Assembly (NCBI RefSeq): GCF_048544455.1
Contig: NC_133530.1
Span: forward strand, 16,979,748-17,043,747
DNA length: 64,000 nucleotides
Direction: 5' to 3'
From: Silene latifolia
Lineage: Eukaryota > Streptophyta > Magnoliopsida > Caryophyllales > Caryophyllaceae
The first letter of the stretch is position 1; every line of letters begins with the position of its first letter. The notes beneath the pieces were generated by a model, which did no database searches, was not told the DNA's origin, and saw only the letters and a program-made list of their open reading frames with translations. This document shows, in pieces, positions 38,276 through 50,474 of the stretch. The position numbers were made by a program, and so were the translations under genes.

Positions 38276-39659
38276 TGATAAGTGCATAATTTACATACTT
38301 TTACCCCTTAGATTAACTCCATTTTATATGTATTATGCATTACCTTTAGTGTTTATGAGCTAATATTTGCTTTCTAGTTCCGTTAGTATGTTTTCTCATG
38401 TTTTGTAGGAAAATGAGCTCAAATGAGCTCAATTCTACTCAACTACAAATACTAGAAGCATGAGCTAAGCTAAAGAAAAGATGATGGACCAACATGGAAG
38501 ATGTTCATGGACTTGCATGGATAAAATGATAGATTAAGTTGAAGAATTACAAATGCAAAGTCAAGTCCAAGTATAAAATCAAGTGTTAAAGCCCAAGTAG
38601 AGAAGATGGGGGAATGTCTTGGATGCTCAACTTTGGATTCTCATGGGATGCTAAATTGTGTGATTAACCAAAGGCTTAAAGATGGGATTAATGACTCACA
38701 TGGGATTCTCTAGGGAATTACTCAAGCAATTAAGAGAAAATATTTGGGGTTGACCCCTTGTATTTGCTCTAAGTTTCACCCCTCATTTCCTATATAAAGG
38801 GTGTAGACTCCAACACTTTTACACACCATTCACATACACAATTTCTCATATTTCTCTCTAAGTTTAGTAGTTAGATTAGTTTAGTTATTAGCTTAGCTTA
38901 GTTTAGATTTACTTTATGTTATAAACAATTCAATACAATTTCCATTCAAGTTGTATTCCAAAGTTTCATTTCAAGTTATTTCATTACAAGTTTTGTTTTT
39001 CCATTTCCATTTCCAATTGCAAGGTAATTCCTTATTCATATTTTCATTATGTTTTCATTTATCATTAGTTTAATTTATATTTCCACCATGTTAGAGTAGC
39101 CTACCTTGCCTAGGGAATGAAGGGAGTCATGCATAAAAAGTATTTGTAACATGATAAACTAGGATGTTATAATATTGTTTAATTATTTTTATCACATGTT
39201 TGCATCATCATATTTAATCTTCGTTTAAAGGCCTTATTCATTGATTATGTTTGTTCATTCGTTCTAAAAGTCGAGAGGCACGAAATTGAATTAGACTAAG
39301 CATGTGTAGTAGGACGACCTAGTCATGGACGAGAGTTTCTCTAGGACCCGGTCTATGGTTGACACTAATATCGTAAGGTGGGTGTCTCTAAGCCTAAACA
39401 ATTAACGAATTATCAACTCCTATGTCTAATTTGAGCATTTAAATAATTTGCATGTGTGACCCGACCTCCCTAGACATTTTATTTATTATTGTTTTATCAT
39501 TTCAACCCAATCAATCAATCGTAATCTACCAAGGTAAATTCAATCCATAACAATTAATTAATAACTCCCGTCTCCTTTGGGTTCGACCCCTAAGTACTAC
39601 ATTCATTTGTTGTCTAGGGTATAAATATTATCTTTGCATAGGTGTGTGATAGCCTATCA
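38276..39659. mobile_element. Solo LTR B, 1384 bp, nested in LTR A
   Basis: Starts TGATAAGTGC and ends GCCTATCA, with 5-bp duplications atagg at 38271-38275 and 39660-39664. Related to but distinct from LTR A. Confidence 0.85.
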
Positions 39660-39983
39660 ATAGGCTTTTTCCTAACACATTTGCAAGTACTAGAATATAT
39701 GGCTAAGTATGAAAGCTAAATGGACCATGGAAGAAATTACAAAGCCAAGCATGAAGAAATGTGAAATGTAAAAATTACAAAATGAAGCCCACATTACAAG
39801 TTCACAAAATTCTACATAAGATGCTCAACTTGGGATGCTCTTAGGATTCTCATGGGATGCTAAACGGAATGTTTAACCGGAGATTAAAGAGGCATTAAGG
39901 ATTTGCATAAGATTCATCAAGCATTTAATCAAGAAGTTAAGAAGATAAATCCGGAAACCCACGCCCCCAATCGGGGCTGGCAA

Positions 39984-41108
39984 CCCCGGCAACGGCGCCA
40001 AAATTTGATAGGCTTATCACGTACCTATGAAAACATAATTTCCCTAGACACAAATTAATGTAGTAATAGGGGTCGAACACGAGGAAATGGGAATTACGTC
40101 GTGAATTGCTATGGGTAGATTTTTATCAAGGTCGACTTCGATTTGGGTTTGGTTTGTTTGGTTGATGATTAATAAAAATTATGATGTAAGTTATATAATG
40201 AAAGAGAGTCTAAAGGGTTCGGATCACTCATGCAAAGGTAAACATATGAACATGGTAAATTCGGTACTAATAATTTTGTCAATTGTTTAGGCTTAGAGAT
40301 ACCCACCTTACGGCATTAGTATCAATCATAGACCGAGTCCTAGAGAAACTCTCGTCCATGACTAGGTCGTCCTACCACACATGCTTAGTCTAATTCAATT
40401 CTGTGCCTCTCGACTTTAGAACGAATGAACAAACTTAATCTACGATTACGGCCGACAACCAAAGATTAAACGTAACAATACAAACATGTGATGGAAACAA
40501 TTGAATAATATTATTATCAACCTATTTAAACATGTTATATATTTGATTTTGCATGGCTCCCTAGCCTTTAGATTAGGAAAACTAGCTACTCATACTAAAA
40601 TATAAGCTAATATATTTACATGTCATTATGCACTAACTTTAGTGTTAGTAAGGTAATATTTGTTTTCTAATTGTATTTACGTGTTCTGTCATATTTTGTA
40701 GGTACTTATGTTTTAAGGAGCTTAATTCCACATATTTATAAGCACTAGGATACAAAGCTAAGTTGAAAGGAAGAATGGACCAATAATGAAGTAAAACATG
40801 GACTTGCATGAGCAAATGTAGTGGATTAATTTGAGAAATGCACAACACAAATCAAGAAATGTCAAGCCCAATTACAAGTCCACAAAATGCTCAACTTTAG
40901 ATGCTCAACTTTGGATGCTCATGGGATGCTAAATTGTGTGATTAACCAAAGGCTTAAAGATGGGATTAATGGCTCACATGGGATTCTCTAGGCAATTACT
41001 CAAGCAATTAAGAGAAAATATTTGGGGCTGACCCCTTGTATTTACTACATTCAGTTGTTGTCTAGGGTATAAATATTATCTTTGCATAGGTGTGCGATAG
41101 CCTATCAA
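39984..41108. repeat. Rearranged LTR fragments with an inverted PBS
   Basis: ccccggcaacggcgcca at 39984-40000 is the reverse complement of the TGGCGCCGTTGCCGGGG primer site found in Athila/Ogre-type gypsy elements. It is followed by tgataggc, an LTR end in inverted orientation, running to about 40600. A direct-orientation, internally deleted LTR copy then ends GCCTATCA at 41108. This suggests LTRs A and B belong to a gypsy family using that primer. Confidence 0.7.
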
Positions 41109-42152
41109 TCGGGGTTGACCCCCTCTTGGATTTTTACGTTATGCTCCTATTTTATTATAAATAGGGGCCTTAATCCGTCATTAGGGATATCTTCTATACG
41201 TCTTTCATACACTATTTCATTCTCTATTAGCTTTAAGCACAAAATTCTCTCTTAGTTTTCATCTCTAGTTTTAATATGGTTAAGCTTTTGATTGTTAAAC
41301 ATTTGGTTATTTATATACTCAAGCTTTTGGTTCTCTATTGTTCTTCCTTGCAAGTTTCTAAGTTACATTTTCATTACGGTAATTCTAATTCTAGTTTAGT
41401 AGTTTACATTCTATTTTAGTTATCACATAGTTTATCATTAGTACTTTTATCACATTAGTTTAATTTTACATTTTATGTTTCATCATTTAGTTTATATCAT
41501 TTCTATAAACATGTCTATCATTTCTTATATCAAAGTTTGTAGTTTAAATTTCAACATGAGTAGCTAATTTTCCTTAGTCTAGGGACTAGGGAAGCGATGC
41601 AATATCTAATATATGTAAAATGATAAATTAGGTAGATATAATATTGTCTAATTGTTTCTATCACATGTTTGCATCGTCACGTTTAATCTTTATTTAAAAG
41701 CCTTATTCATTGATTAAGTTTGTTAATTCATTCTATAAGTCGAGAGGCACGGAATCGGATTAGACTAAGCATGTGTAGTAGGATGACCTAGTCATAAACG
41801 AGAGTTTCTCTAGGACCCGGTCTATGGTTGACACTAATATCGTGAGGTGGATGTCTTTAAGCCTAAACAATTGACAGTGTTAATATTACCGAGTTTAGCA
41901 TGAATATATATTTACAATTGCATATGTGACCCGACTCCCCTAAACTCCTTTTATCATATAGTTTACATCGTTATATTTGCTAATCATCAAACCAACCAAC
42001 AAACCAAACCAAACGTAATCGACCTTAATAGAAATCTTTCTATAGCATTTCATAGCGCAATTCCCGCCTCTTTGTGTTCGACTCCTACTACTACATTAAT
42101 TTGTGTCTAGGGAAATTATCTTTGCATAGGTGTGCGATAGCCTATCACCCGG

Positions 42153-42829
42153 TTCACAGCTACCCGTTCACTGGCACGCAAATAATATAGCCCGTCGCGC
42201 AACTCACAGACTCCAATCTTCGTCTTCAATGAAGCATCCTGAATGTGACAAGATAAATTAGTAAAACTCAACACACAGGAAGTGGAAGCCTCGAGTTGAG
42301 AAACTGAAAGTAAGTTGCAAGTTAAACTCGGAACAAATAAAACATCGCGAAGAATAAAAGAGTTATTAATTGAGTTATTAATTTGAACCGAGCCAACTAC
42401 AGTAGCAGAAACCGTGTGGCTATTGGGAAGGCTAATCGGGCAATTCGGAATTGTCCGTGACTCCGTTAACCAACGAACATCACCCGTAACATGACGGGAG
42501 GCCCCCGTATCAACTATCCAATCAAGAGACATACCACTAAGACGATCTTGGGAAGAAGTACTAGGTTCAACCATCAACACATTGGCGCGAGCTTGAGACC
42601 GAGAGCCTGACCGTGGTTTAGCTTGAAGCTTCTCAAGAGTACGCAGGCGATCACGCCACCAGTCCGGGAACTTCCGCGTCTTTATAAAACAATTGTGCAC
42701 CTCATGACCAGAGGCCTTACAATGAGAACAACTCAATTTCCTACGCTCCTGTCGCTCCGCATCCGTATGATAAGTTCCGTTATCGGACCTGGGCCGCACC
42801 CGTATGGAGGAGATAGAGCCGACTTATAA
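42153..42829 (-). pseudogene. Copia gag zinc knuckle and protease region
   Basis: Upstream half of the interrupted copia ORF. Gag zinc knuckle CSHCKASGHEVHNC, then aspartic protease motif WIVDTGASRHVTG, then the protease/pre-integrase linker ending GLYYLRASERVAVNR where the nested block enters. No gag N terminus is present. Reading continues across the insertion to WHIRLGHPS at about 38090. Confidence 0.85.
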
Positions 42830-43126
42830 GTCCAAGAGGGTTTCATCCCAAAACCAATTGACCATGGGTGGAGTAACTCCTTGGTTTATATGATAGACAA
42901 CCCTCTCCTCTTTTTCCAATGTGGGATACTCACATGTGTCTTTATCATGAGTGAGCTGTATCTTGACACTATCCCTCACATGTGAGGTCCTGTTCAACAG
43001 ACTGGATTTTTTTTAAGTCTTTTATCCAACTGCATTTTTTTAAGTCTTTTATCCAACTGCATTTTTTCTGGCCCAGTTTTTCTTTTTCTATTTTTCATGC
43101 CCAGGTCTTTGTTTTAGTTTTTTCGA
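42830..43126. repeat. Copia leader with foreign LTR-like sequence and a 29-bp duplication
   Basis: Replaces the expected gag. The part 42840-42930 (caattgaccatgggtgg, ccaatgtgggatact) resembles an LTR leader from another copia family. ttaagtcttttatccaactg occurs twice, at about 43013 and 43041. Confidence 0.5.
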
Positions 43127-43144
43127 CCATGGGCTCTGATACCA

Positions 43145-43267
43145 TGTTACAAAATGTATTAGGTTAATTGTGTTATGTTACATCTCATTAGCTTATCGCG
43201 TAATATAAATACAAGTTCCGTCTTGGATCAAAGCCCATATAAAAGATACGGCCTAATCGGCCTAATA
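43145..43267 (-). repeat. Copia 5' LTR (123 bp) with adjacent PBS
   Basis: Ends GTAACA (element orientation) directly before TGGTATCAGAGCCCATGG at about 43127-43144, complementary to initiator-Met tRNA as in most plant copia elements. Confidence 0.9.
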
Positions 43268-43411
43268 ATATCTAACACCTTACACGATAAACAATAGTAA
43301 ATAACAAGGGCTCGATCCCAAAAGAAATAATGGCTTAACTAAATTAGTTTAAGTGTGCAATTAAATAAAATTAAAATTAATACAAAATAACTAACAAATA
43401 ATTTAAACAGT

Positions 43412-43596
43412 TAGTCTTGCTGAAGACGGGTCGGAGCAAGTGACGGGTAATACCACTCACAAAACGGATAGGGGGGACAAGGTGGGGGCACCCCCATGTG
43501 CTTCCTTCTCTCCTCTATTTGGATCATTTGTGAGAGGAAATGGTATCCGTCACTGCAAAGTGACGGATACGTGTCGTCTTCAATGAGATTTTGTGT
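43412..43596. mobile_element. MITE-like repeat, family 1 copy a
   Basis: Contains tgaagacgggtcgg, acaaggtgggggcac, aatggtatccgtc and a mirrored gtcttcaatgagattttgt. Shared with repeats at 54418 (same orientation), 49816 and 56210. Exact ends uncertain. Confidence 0.65.
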
Positions 43597-43605
43597 AATT
43601 TAAAA

Positions 43606-44804
43606 TATTAAAAAGGGTTATTTAATGGAAATACTCTGAACTATTGCCCCTCTTCTCAAAATACTCTATACTTTAAATTAACTGAGAATACTATAAACAA
43701 ATACACCGCCTCTCCCCTAACAAAATTGCTCTCTCTTTTACCTGATGTAGCAGGTAATTAGTTAGACATGTCTACTTTTTCTCTTTATTAAGAACTTCAT
43801 CTTCTCCGCCTTATATTTGCATACCTTCAAAAATTTCTGATTTATAAATTCCCTCCCAAATTCTCGATATATAAATTCACAAATTGAAATACAAATAGAT
43901 CTTCACTATATCACCATAAATCACAAATCATTATATTTTTCAGATTCACTAAATCTGTATAATCATTAAATTTTCAAGCGTTTGTCATCTTTTAATTCAA
44001 TTCACCATGCTTGAAGATTATTGTAATATAATACTCATTATTATTATACTCCGTATTGATGATAATATTGTTTGAAACAAAGTTGACTAATTTCTTGAAA
44101 TCATCGCCACTAACCTCAGTTCATCCCCACCCATTGTTTTCGTCTTTACCCAAAACTCAATTGATCTTTCAAGGTCTCATCTTCCTCTGGCAATGTCATG
44201 TTTTCCAGCGATTTTCATCATGTGGGTACTTGAGTTTTCGCGTGTATGAAGTGAATTTGAGTATTATTTGAGTGGTTTTGTAGGAAATAGGAGAAACTTG
44301 ACATTAAGGGTAATAAAATTTTCTTCTGATTCACCCAACAAATTCAATATAAAAGAGGACACAAATCTTAGAAACAAGATTAATTTAACAAAAAGTTAAA
44401 AATTTTATATAAAAATTACAATCAAAATTCAACTAACTTGATCCAAATTTAAACTTTTCAGATTTAAATAATAACAATAACAAATAGTTACTTCAATTTG
44501 AGGGAAGAGGAAAATAAAAGGCAGAAGATAAAGTAATTTCAAGTGATAATGGATGAACCGGGTAAAAGGGAGGATAAGAAAAAGGAAGGAAAAAAGGTAA
44601 TAAATCAAGCTAAAAGAGAATTACAAAAATAAAGAATGAAAAATTGGTAAGGGTAACCGGTGGAACAGGTAGCCCTTCCACCTATTCTATTATGTGAAAT
44701 ATAGTGCATTAGTTAGTAGTATTGCTAGTTAATTCAAAGTCTAGAGTATTTTGAGAAGGTGTGCAATAGTTTAGAGTATTCCCATTAAATAACCCTATTA
44801 AAAA
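43606..44804. mobile_element. Non-autonomous MULE, 1181 bp, with 9-bp TSD
   Basis: Element 43615-44795 starts gggttatttaatggaaatac. The right end in reverse complement starts gggttatttaatgggaatac, and the inverted similarity extends about 80 bp. Target duplication tattaaaaa, 9 bp, at 43606-43614 and 44796-44804. No coding region inside. TIR unrelated to the other MULEs here. Confidence 0.9.
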
Positions 44805-46580
44805 TCACATTAAAAAATAAACATGACTCGATATGAGATTTCAATCCAGCCTGCCGTGCTAAGCTCAAGATCCGCACTTGGTTTGTCAAGGTTGCCTCAA
44901 AATTAGACTCGAGCCGAGCTTTAACCAAACAAATAACTCGACTATTCGAGTACCAAATTACCGACGCCCCGAAAAATGTGCACCGAAGATCCGTTTATGG
45001 CACCGAGGCGCCAACCAAATTGCCTCCATTAACGTTTTATTCAAAGCTCTCTCTTTTCTCATTTGTGCTTTCCACTTCAATTCCCTTGGCTTGGACGCTA
45101 TACACATGATCAGGTTACCGTCAATTCCTCTTCTTCGCTTTTAATTGAAGGTTGAAATTAGTTGAATTTAGTTTATAATTAATGATTAATCGTTGTGCTT
45201 CTCGTGTTTAATCTTACTTGATTACACATTCTTGTATAAGACGGTTTTACGCGTAAATTCGTACATATGTTAGTTGACTCAAATACTTTAAAACAACTTT
45301 TATTATCTCCGATAATAATTTCTGGCGTCGATATACATCAATACATGTCTTTAATGGACGATTTTACAATAAATTGATTGTAAAACCGTTTTATACGAGA
45401 ATTATTGCGCATGCAAATCGTTCTGTATCGGTTTTCATCGTCTTAAACCCTAATACCTGGACAGCTTCCACTGTTAAAGTTTCATGTACTGATGTTACGC
45501 ACAATTCCTGTACTGATTATGAAAAACTGTAATTTGTGAAGTATACGTTTAATTAGAGCTCAATTTTGCTTAATTTTACGTTTTTGCTTTTCTATGTTGT
45601 CCCAAATAATCAATGGGGTGATAATCTGGAAACTGTTTTTCGATTTGTGCAGTTCCTTCGATTAGACGATAGATTCATTGCCGGCTGATTTCTCAAGCTT
45701 TAAGTGTTCACAACTGTAAGCTGATTTGTTCTATTAAACTGATTTCAAGTATTTCGATTCAGTGTTGATCTTCTGTGTTGTTGACAAATATATTGCATAG
45801 TACTGTCTATAATGTTTTGGTAGCTGTTAGTTTTTCATGGCAGATAGGGCTTTCGGCTTAACTTCTCTGAGACAGTATATTTTTAGGTTGAAAATTGCCT
45901 TGATTTTGGTTATTAGATGTGATTATTTGTAGCTTAATTCAAAAAACACGGATTTTAAATATTAAAGAATTTTCGAGAAACTATGACATTTAGCCGTATT
46001 GCTGTCTTTTTTGCTACTGCGAATTGGATACCTGTGGAGCTTTCATCTTGCCTACCCGAGGCATTCATACTTCCTCTTTCTCAACTGTTTTTTTTACGTT
46101 TGATTAATCTACTCTGTACAAATGAATAAAAACGTAAAAAACCAGATGAGACACATGGAGTATGTCTTTCGGTTTTAAACAACTAATACGCTGATGTTCC
46201 ATGAACTGTGGTCTATTAGTGTGCAGTGTGCTGTATAGCTACTACTGCATTGTAGCAAAAATGTTAATTCTAATTCAGAGTGTTATAACTTATATTCATA
46301 CGCATTAGGCTTAGAAAAAAACCAATAAGCGTGTTGGTCCATATACTGAAAACAACCTTAAAGGAATTGGCTAGGCTGCCTACTTAAGTCATTTGTTCCA
46401 ACTTCTGTACAATTTGCTGCTAGTAAGGCAACCATCTTAAGCATACTAAACTCGATAACTTCACATAAACATCACCTTACCCCCAAATTATCAAGCAGGG
46501 AAGAGTTTTTCGCGTGCAACCTTTCCTAGAAATAGCAAATAATTTTTTTGACTGACCCATTACTGAATCCAACAACATAA
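44805..46580. other. Gene-free stretch, possibly orphan 5' exons
   Basis: No protein-coding gene recognised. At 44990-45115 and 45650-45715 the sequence looks like UTR exons with following donor-like gtaagc, and the intervening DNA is T-rich like plant introns. They could be leader exons of a gene whose body has been lost, or nothing. The far end is the 3' flank of the WAK gene. Confidence 0.3.
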
Positions 46581-49579
46581 CTACCTACCACCACCTAGAG
46601 AGGAAATGAAACTAGAGTCCCTACCAGAGTTACCACCACTGTTACCACCATCGTCTTTTGGGATTCCTAGAAGAAGATACTCACAATCATTTTCCTGATC
46701 TAAGGATGACTTAAGATCTTGCCAAGGATGCTTGTTCATTCTTTTGATTCCTTCTAGCTCCATCGCGACTTCCTTCATGGTTGGCCTGTCTTCTCCTTTT
46801 AAGAACAAACACCATTTAGCTAGAGTAGCCACTTTCTTTATTTGCTCAATGTCTCCTTGGCTGTTTGCGATGTTTTTGTCAATGATGTCAAACAATCGGT
46901 CTTCTTTCATCTTGAGAAGGAAGTGCATAGCAAGGCATCGCTCAATTTCAGGCCTTTGATAAGATAGAGCCTTTTTCCTAGTTAATAACTCCACCAACAC
47001 AACTCCGAAGCTATAAACATCACTTTTTTCTGTTAATTCACTCGTTTGCATATATTCCGGATCCAAATAGCCCAATGTCCCTAGCACCATTGTGGCTAGT
47101 TGTCCTTGGTCCACAGGAACCAATCTTGAACCGCCAAAATCTGCAACCTTAGCCGTATAACATTCATCTAAGAGTATATTCATTGACTTCATGTCTCTAT
47201 GGATGATGGGGGTTGTGATTGTGGTATGTAGATATGCTAACACTTCAGCAACTTCTGTTGCTATCCCCAGACGGATATTCCATGTGAAAAGGGGCACCTT
47301 TGCTTCATCGTTTAAGTGATCATATAATGTGCCATTATTGATATACTCATAAACCAGTAACGGTACTTCTGTCTCGAGACAGCAACCTAGTAACCTTACT
47401 ATATTTCTGTTGTTGATTTGTGAAAGTATCAGAATTTCATTAATGAACTGCTCAACTTGTCCGGGATCCACCTTAAGAGACCTTTTGATTGCAACTTGTT
47501 GATTATTTTCTATAATTCCCTTATAAACAATTCCATAACCGCCTCTTCCGATTATGTTTATTTCATTGTATTTGTCAGTTGCATTTTCCAAATCTTGTGC
47601 TGTAAATATCTTCAGAGTATCCATCCTAGAGAGTTTTTGATGTAAAATTAAACCTCCATTTTGATGGAAGAAGCTTTCTCGTAAGTTTTTGATTCGCCTT
47701 TCCCCATTTCTCCAATGCAGGAGAAAGCCAACCACAAGCAAAATTATAATACTTCCACCAATACCTTCAAGACAAACATTAAATGTTTTAATTTTTTTTA
47801 CCCTTTTTTTGTTTTGTTTTGTGAAGTACTCTGTAGTTTTTAAATTTTACTTTTATTATACCTGCAGTGATGATTACTGGTGTGAGCCAAGCCTTTGAAG
47901 AAGAGACGCAGCGATCAGTTCGTGTGCCGTTTCCATGGTAACCCTTTGGGCATTCACAAATGTAGCTTCCATTAGTGTTAGTACAATATTTTGTTTTCTC
48001 ACATTCATTTGCTCCCTTACATTCATCGATATCTGAACAGATTTAATTAGAAAAAAAGGGTCTTATTATTTGACATCACAACAAATTTTAAACAATACGA
48101 GTATAAATCACTTCTTCTTAACAAATATTTTAATGCATTGGATGAAATACCACGAATGATATAGAAAATTATAATAGGGCCAAAGTCATGCTATTATTTA
48201 CCATTGGGATTATGGAATCTGGCCAAAGTCAGATTTTTATGACTGGTGATTAGGAATAATTTTTACAGGAGTTTCTAACAAAATCCAGTTATCTCGACCT
48301 AGACCCGAGATTTTCAGTCATATATGTAATGTTGTTTCTCTATAGAATTCATCAATAACCATGTTCATCAGTAACCATTTTGAGGCATCTGTGAATTATT
48401 TTATGGACAGACAAAACATTTTGAGACATTTAAGGAATGTGAGCATTTTAGTATCATATGATGTATTTTATAATTCTAAGCATGTTAATAATCAAGGCTT
48501 TCTAACTTTGACCAAGTCAAATAAGGTTTATGGATCAGTCATTAGTTAGTATTAGTTGTTTTAAACAACCTGGTTAGAAACTTTGGAGTACTATACTATA
48601 AGTTACAAAAGAAATTAAATTGAAAATGATCAATACAGTCATGCAGAAGGTATTCAAATCACAGCAAATTAGACGGTAAAGCCATGAAATTGTTACCTTG
48701 GCAGCCTTGAGGAAGGTAAGGATTCCCTGTAAACCCATCCTTGCACTTGCACCGATACCCGACTTGGTCAGGCTCTAAATCAGAGCAAATAGTGTTGTTC
48801 TTACACAAGCAAGATCCCTGTTCTTGAGCTTCCGAACATCTCTGTCTTCCAATTCCCCAATTGAATATGACAGGAAGTAAAGGGAAATCTGAATAAAACC
48901 CTAGTCCCTGAGTCAAATTCTTTCTCAAAAACGTGAACGAATCGTTAGCCACAGGAAATGCCACACTACACGGGTTAAAAGCAACAGATGTATGGTTACT
49001 AAAACTTGAAACTTTGGTGGTTATGTTGCTTATACCATCGGGTATCGAAGCCTCACAACAACCAACCCCATTACAGTTATTGTCAGCTACACTGTTTAAG
49101 CTGTCGCATTTTGTCATGCACCCTGTCTCGTATTGCATGCCATGTCGAAACCCAGTAAACCAGGCATAGGTGTCACACCCTGTTGCAACTAGTTTATTTT
49201 TGGTGCTAGATATGGTAAATGCTACCAGGTTTACCCCTGGAGAGTGCTCCCCTTGGGACTCACCTTGGCTATAACAATTGAATGACATATTCTGATTGAC
49301 CCGTATTTCCCCCTCTGTCAAGTCAATGTTCGAAACTAGTATATTTTTGCCTAGAATTAGTTGGGGAGGATTACCACTGCGATCACATTTCAATCCCATA
49401 TAATTATCAACATAGTAACAACCCTCTTCTATGCCAAATGGGTATGGAATGGTAATGTTTCCGCACATTGAGGAACAATGTGGTGCGATAACAAGTGAGG
49501 ATAACGCTTCATCTCCCGTGATCAATTGTGTTGATACCATAGTAATGAGAATTGTTAGGATAAGGTTTAGGTATCCCAT
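46581..49579 (-). CDS. Wall-associated receptor-like kinase (WAK)
   Basis: Three exons with GT-AG borders and consistent phase: 49579-48697, 48032-47862, 47764-46581, giving 745 residues, the usual WAK length. Order: signal peptide (MGYLNLILTILITMVSTQ), GUB_WAK pectin-binding domain (CGNITIPYPFG), EGF repeat at the exon 1 end, calcium-binding EGF in exon 2 (DIDECKGANEC ... GYHGNGTRTDRC), one membrane segment (IIILLVVGFLLHW) and a cytoplasmic Ser/Thr kinase. Kinase motifs are present: GRGGYG, VAIK, IIHRDMK, DFGGSRLV, GTLGYLDPEY. HRD makes it an RD kinase. WAKs sit in the plasma membrane, bind cell-wall pectin and signal in growth and defence. I see no break, so it is probably functional. Truncated relatives lie just upstream at 50475-51026. 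Confidence 0.93.
48033..48696 (-). other. WAK intron 1
   Basis: 664-bp intron with donor gtaaca and acceptor ttcag. AT-rich; no second gene seen. Confidence 0.85.
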
Positions 49580-50474
49580 TCCGGTAAGTTTTAGGTCGGT
49601 TGGTTGGTTGTAACTTGTAAGTGAATAAGTGATTTATTAATTTTGGGTACTTAGCCTGCTTAAGTACTGGCTATTTTTGGAGGATAGAGCAAGATGCAAA
49701 CGGTAGTCCAAGAAATAGTTGACGTCTAAGTCTTGTTTGACAGTATCTTTCCAGCATTATTGTCCTTGAATATGTAGTGGAACTTGGAGGGATGGACCCA
49801 AGTACCTAATTTCCTTACACAAATTCTCATTGAAGACATGACATATCCGTCACAAGCTGAAGACGGATACCATTTTACCTCACAATGTACCCACTTTTTC
49901 TCTCTCTGCAACACTATTCATGTGGTCCTCTTTCTCCACTAACCCATTTAGTTACCATTTTATCTCACAAAATATCCGTCACAAATGGTAACCCGTCACA
50001 AGGGAGACCAATTGATTTCCTTAACAGTGGTTAAATTGTTGATAATTTTTTTGGGTAATTAATTGTCGATAAGGTTAACATGGCATGAACAATGCTTTCC
50101 CCTGCTATAAAAAAAAATACTCCATATGATATTATTACACTAGTATCTTTATGCGAACAATGGTCTTCGCTTAGTGTACTTAACCTATGCATTGTCTTGA
50201 TGGCATGATTTAAGTTGTAGTTATCAACATGTTTATTTTCTCGTCAAACAGAATATGAAGTAGGGTAACCCTTGATGAGGACATGGGGATAACCATTATT
50301 CTAGGTAGTTTCAGTATCAAGCTTAGGGAATTTTTCAAAGGTTAACAAATGATTCGGACAGGAGAAATACTCAATGTAATCACTCTGTTAGAGTAACATG
50401 TATCATCACTAACCAAATGAAAAGTCACCTTTTACAACTTACAAGAACATATAGTAGTATAAAACATTAGTTTA
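49580..50474. promoter_or_regulatory. Upstream region of the WAK gene with a MITE
   Basis: Holds the WAK 5' flank and, at 49816-50015, a family 1 MITE. No clear TATA box could be assigned. From 50020 to 50474 nothing recognisable. Confidence 0.4.
49816..50015. mobile_element. MITE-like repeat, family 1 copy b
   Basis: Closely matches 56210-56380: gacggataccatt, tacctcacaa, ctaacccattt, gttaccattttatctcacaa, acccgtcacaagggagacca. No ORF. It lies about 240 bp upstream of the WAK start codon. Confidence 0.8.

Larger units (their letters stand above)
38123..42147. mobile_element. Nested LTR block (solo LTR A with later insertions)
   Basis: Starts TGATGTGTTC and ends GCCTATCA, with 5-bp target duplications cccgg at 38118-38122 and 42148-42152 inside the copia integrase region. 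Sequence belonging to LTR A appears in three pieces (38123-38270, about 39665-39970, about 41109-42147), together close to 1.5 kb, the size of a single LTR. The gaps are filled by solo LTR B and by rearranged LTR fragments. No coding region. Confidence 0.8.
35201..43272 (-). mobile_element. Decayed Ty1/copia retrotransposon with nested insertion
   Basis: Two 123-bp LTRs (35206-35328 and 43145-43267) flank a minus-strand copia pol. Perfect 5-bp target duplications atatc lie at 35201-35205 and 43268-43272. The primer binding site (tggtatcagagcccatgg in reverse complement, initiator-Met tRNA type) is next to the right LTR and a polypurine tract (gagggggag in reverse complement) is next to the left LTR. 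Most of gag is missing: only about 300 bp separate the PBS from the zinc knuckle. A 4-kb block is nested at 38123-42147. Confidence 0.9.

Noticed and set aside
35206..43267. Considered an endogenous pararetrovirus
   Set aside because: Integrase precedes reverse transcriptase, LTRs and target duplication are present, and no movement-protein motif is visible. It is Ty1/copia.
44990..45720. A host gene start on the plus strand
   Set aside because: UTR-like exons only; no coding sequence follows before the converging WAK gene.
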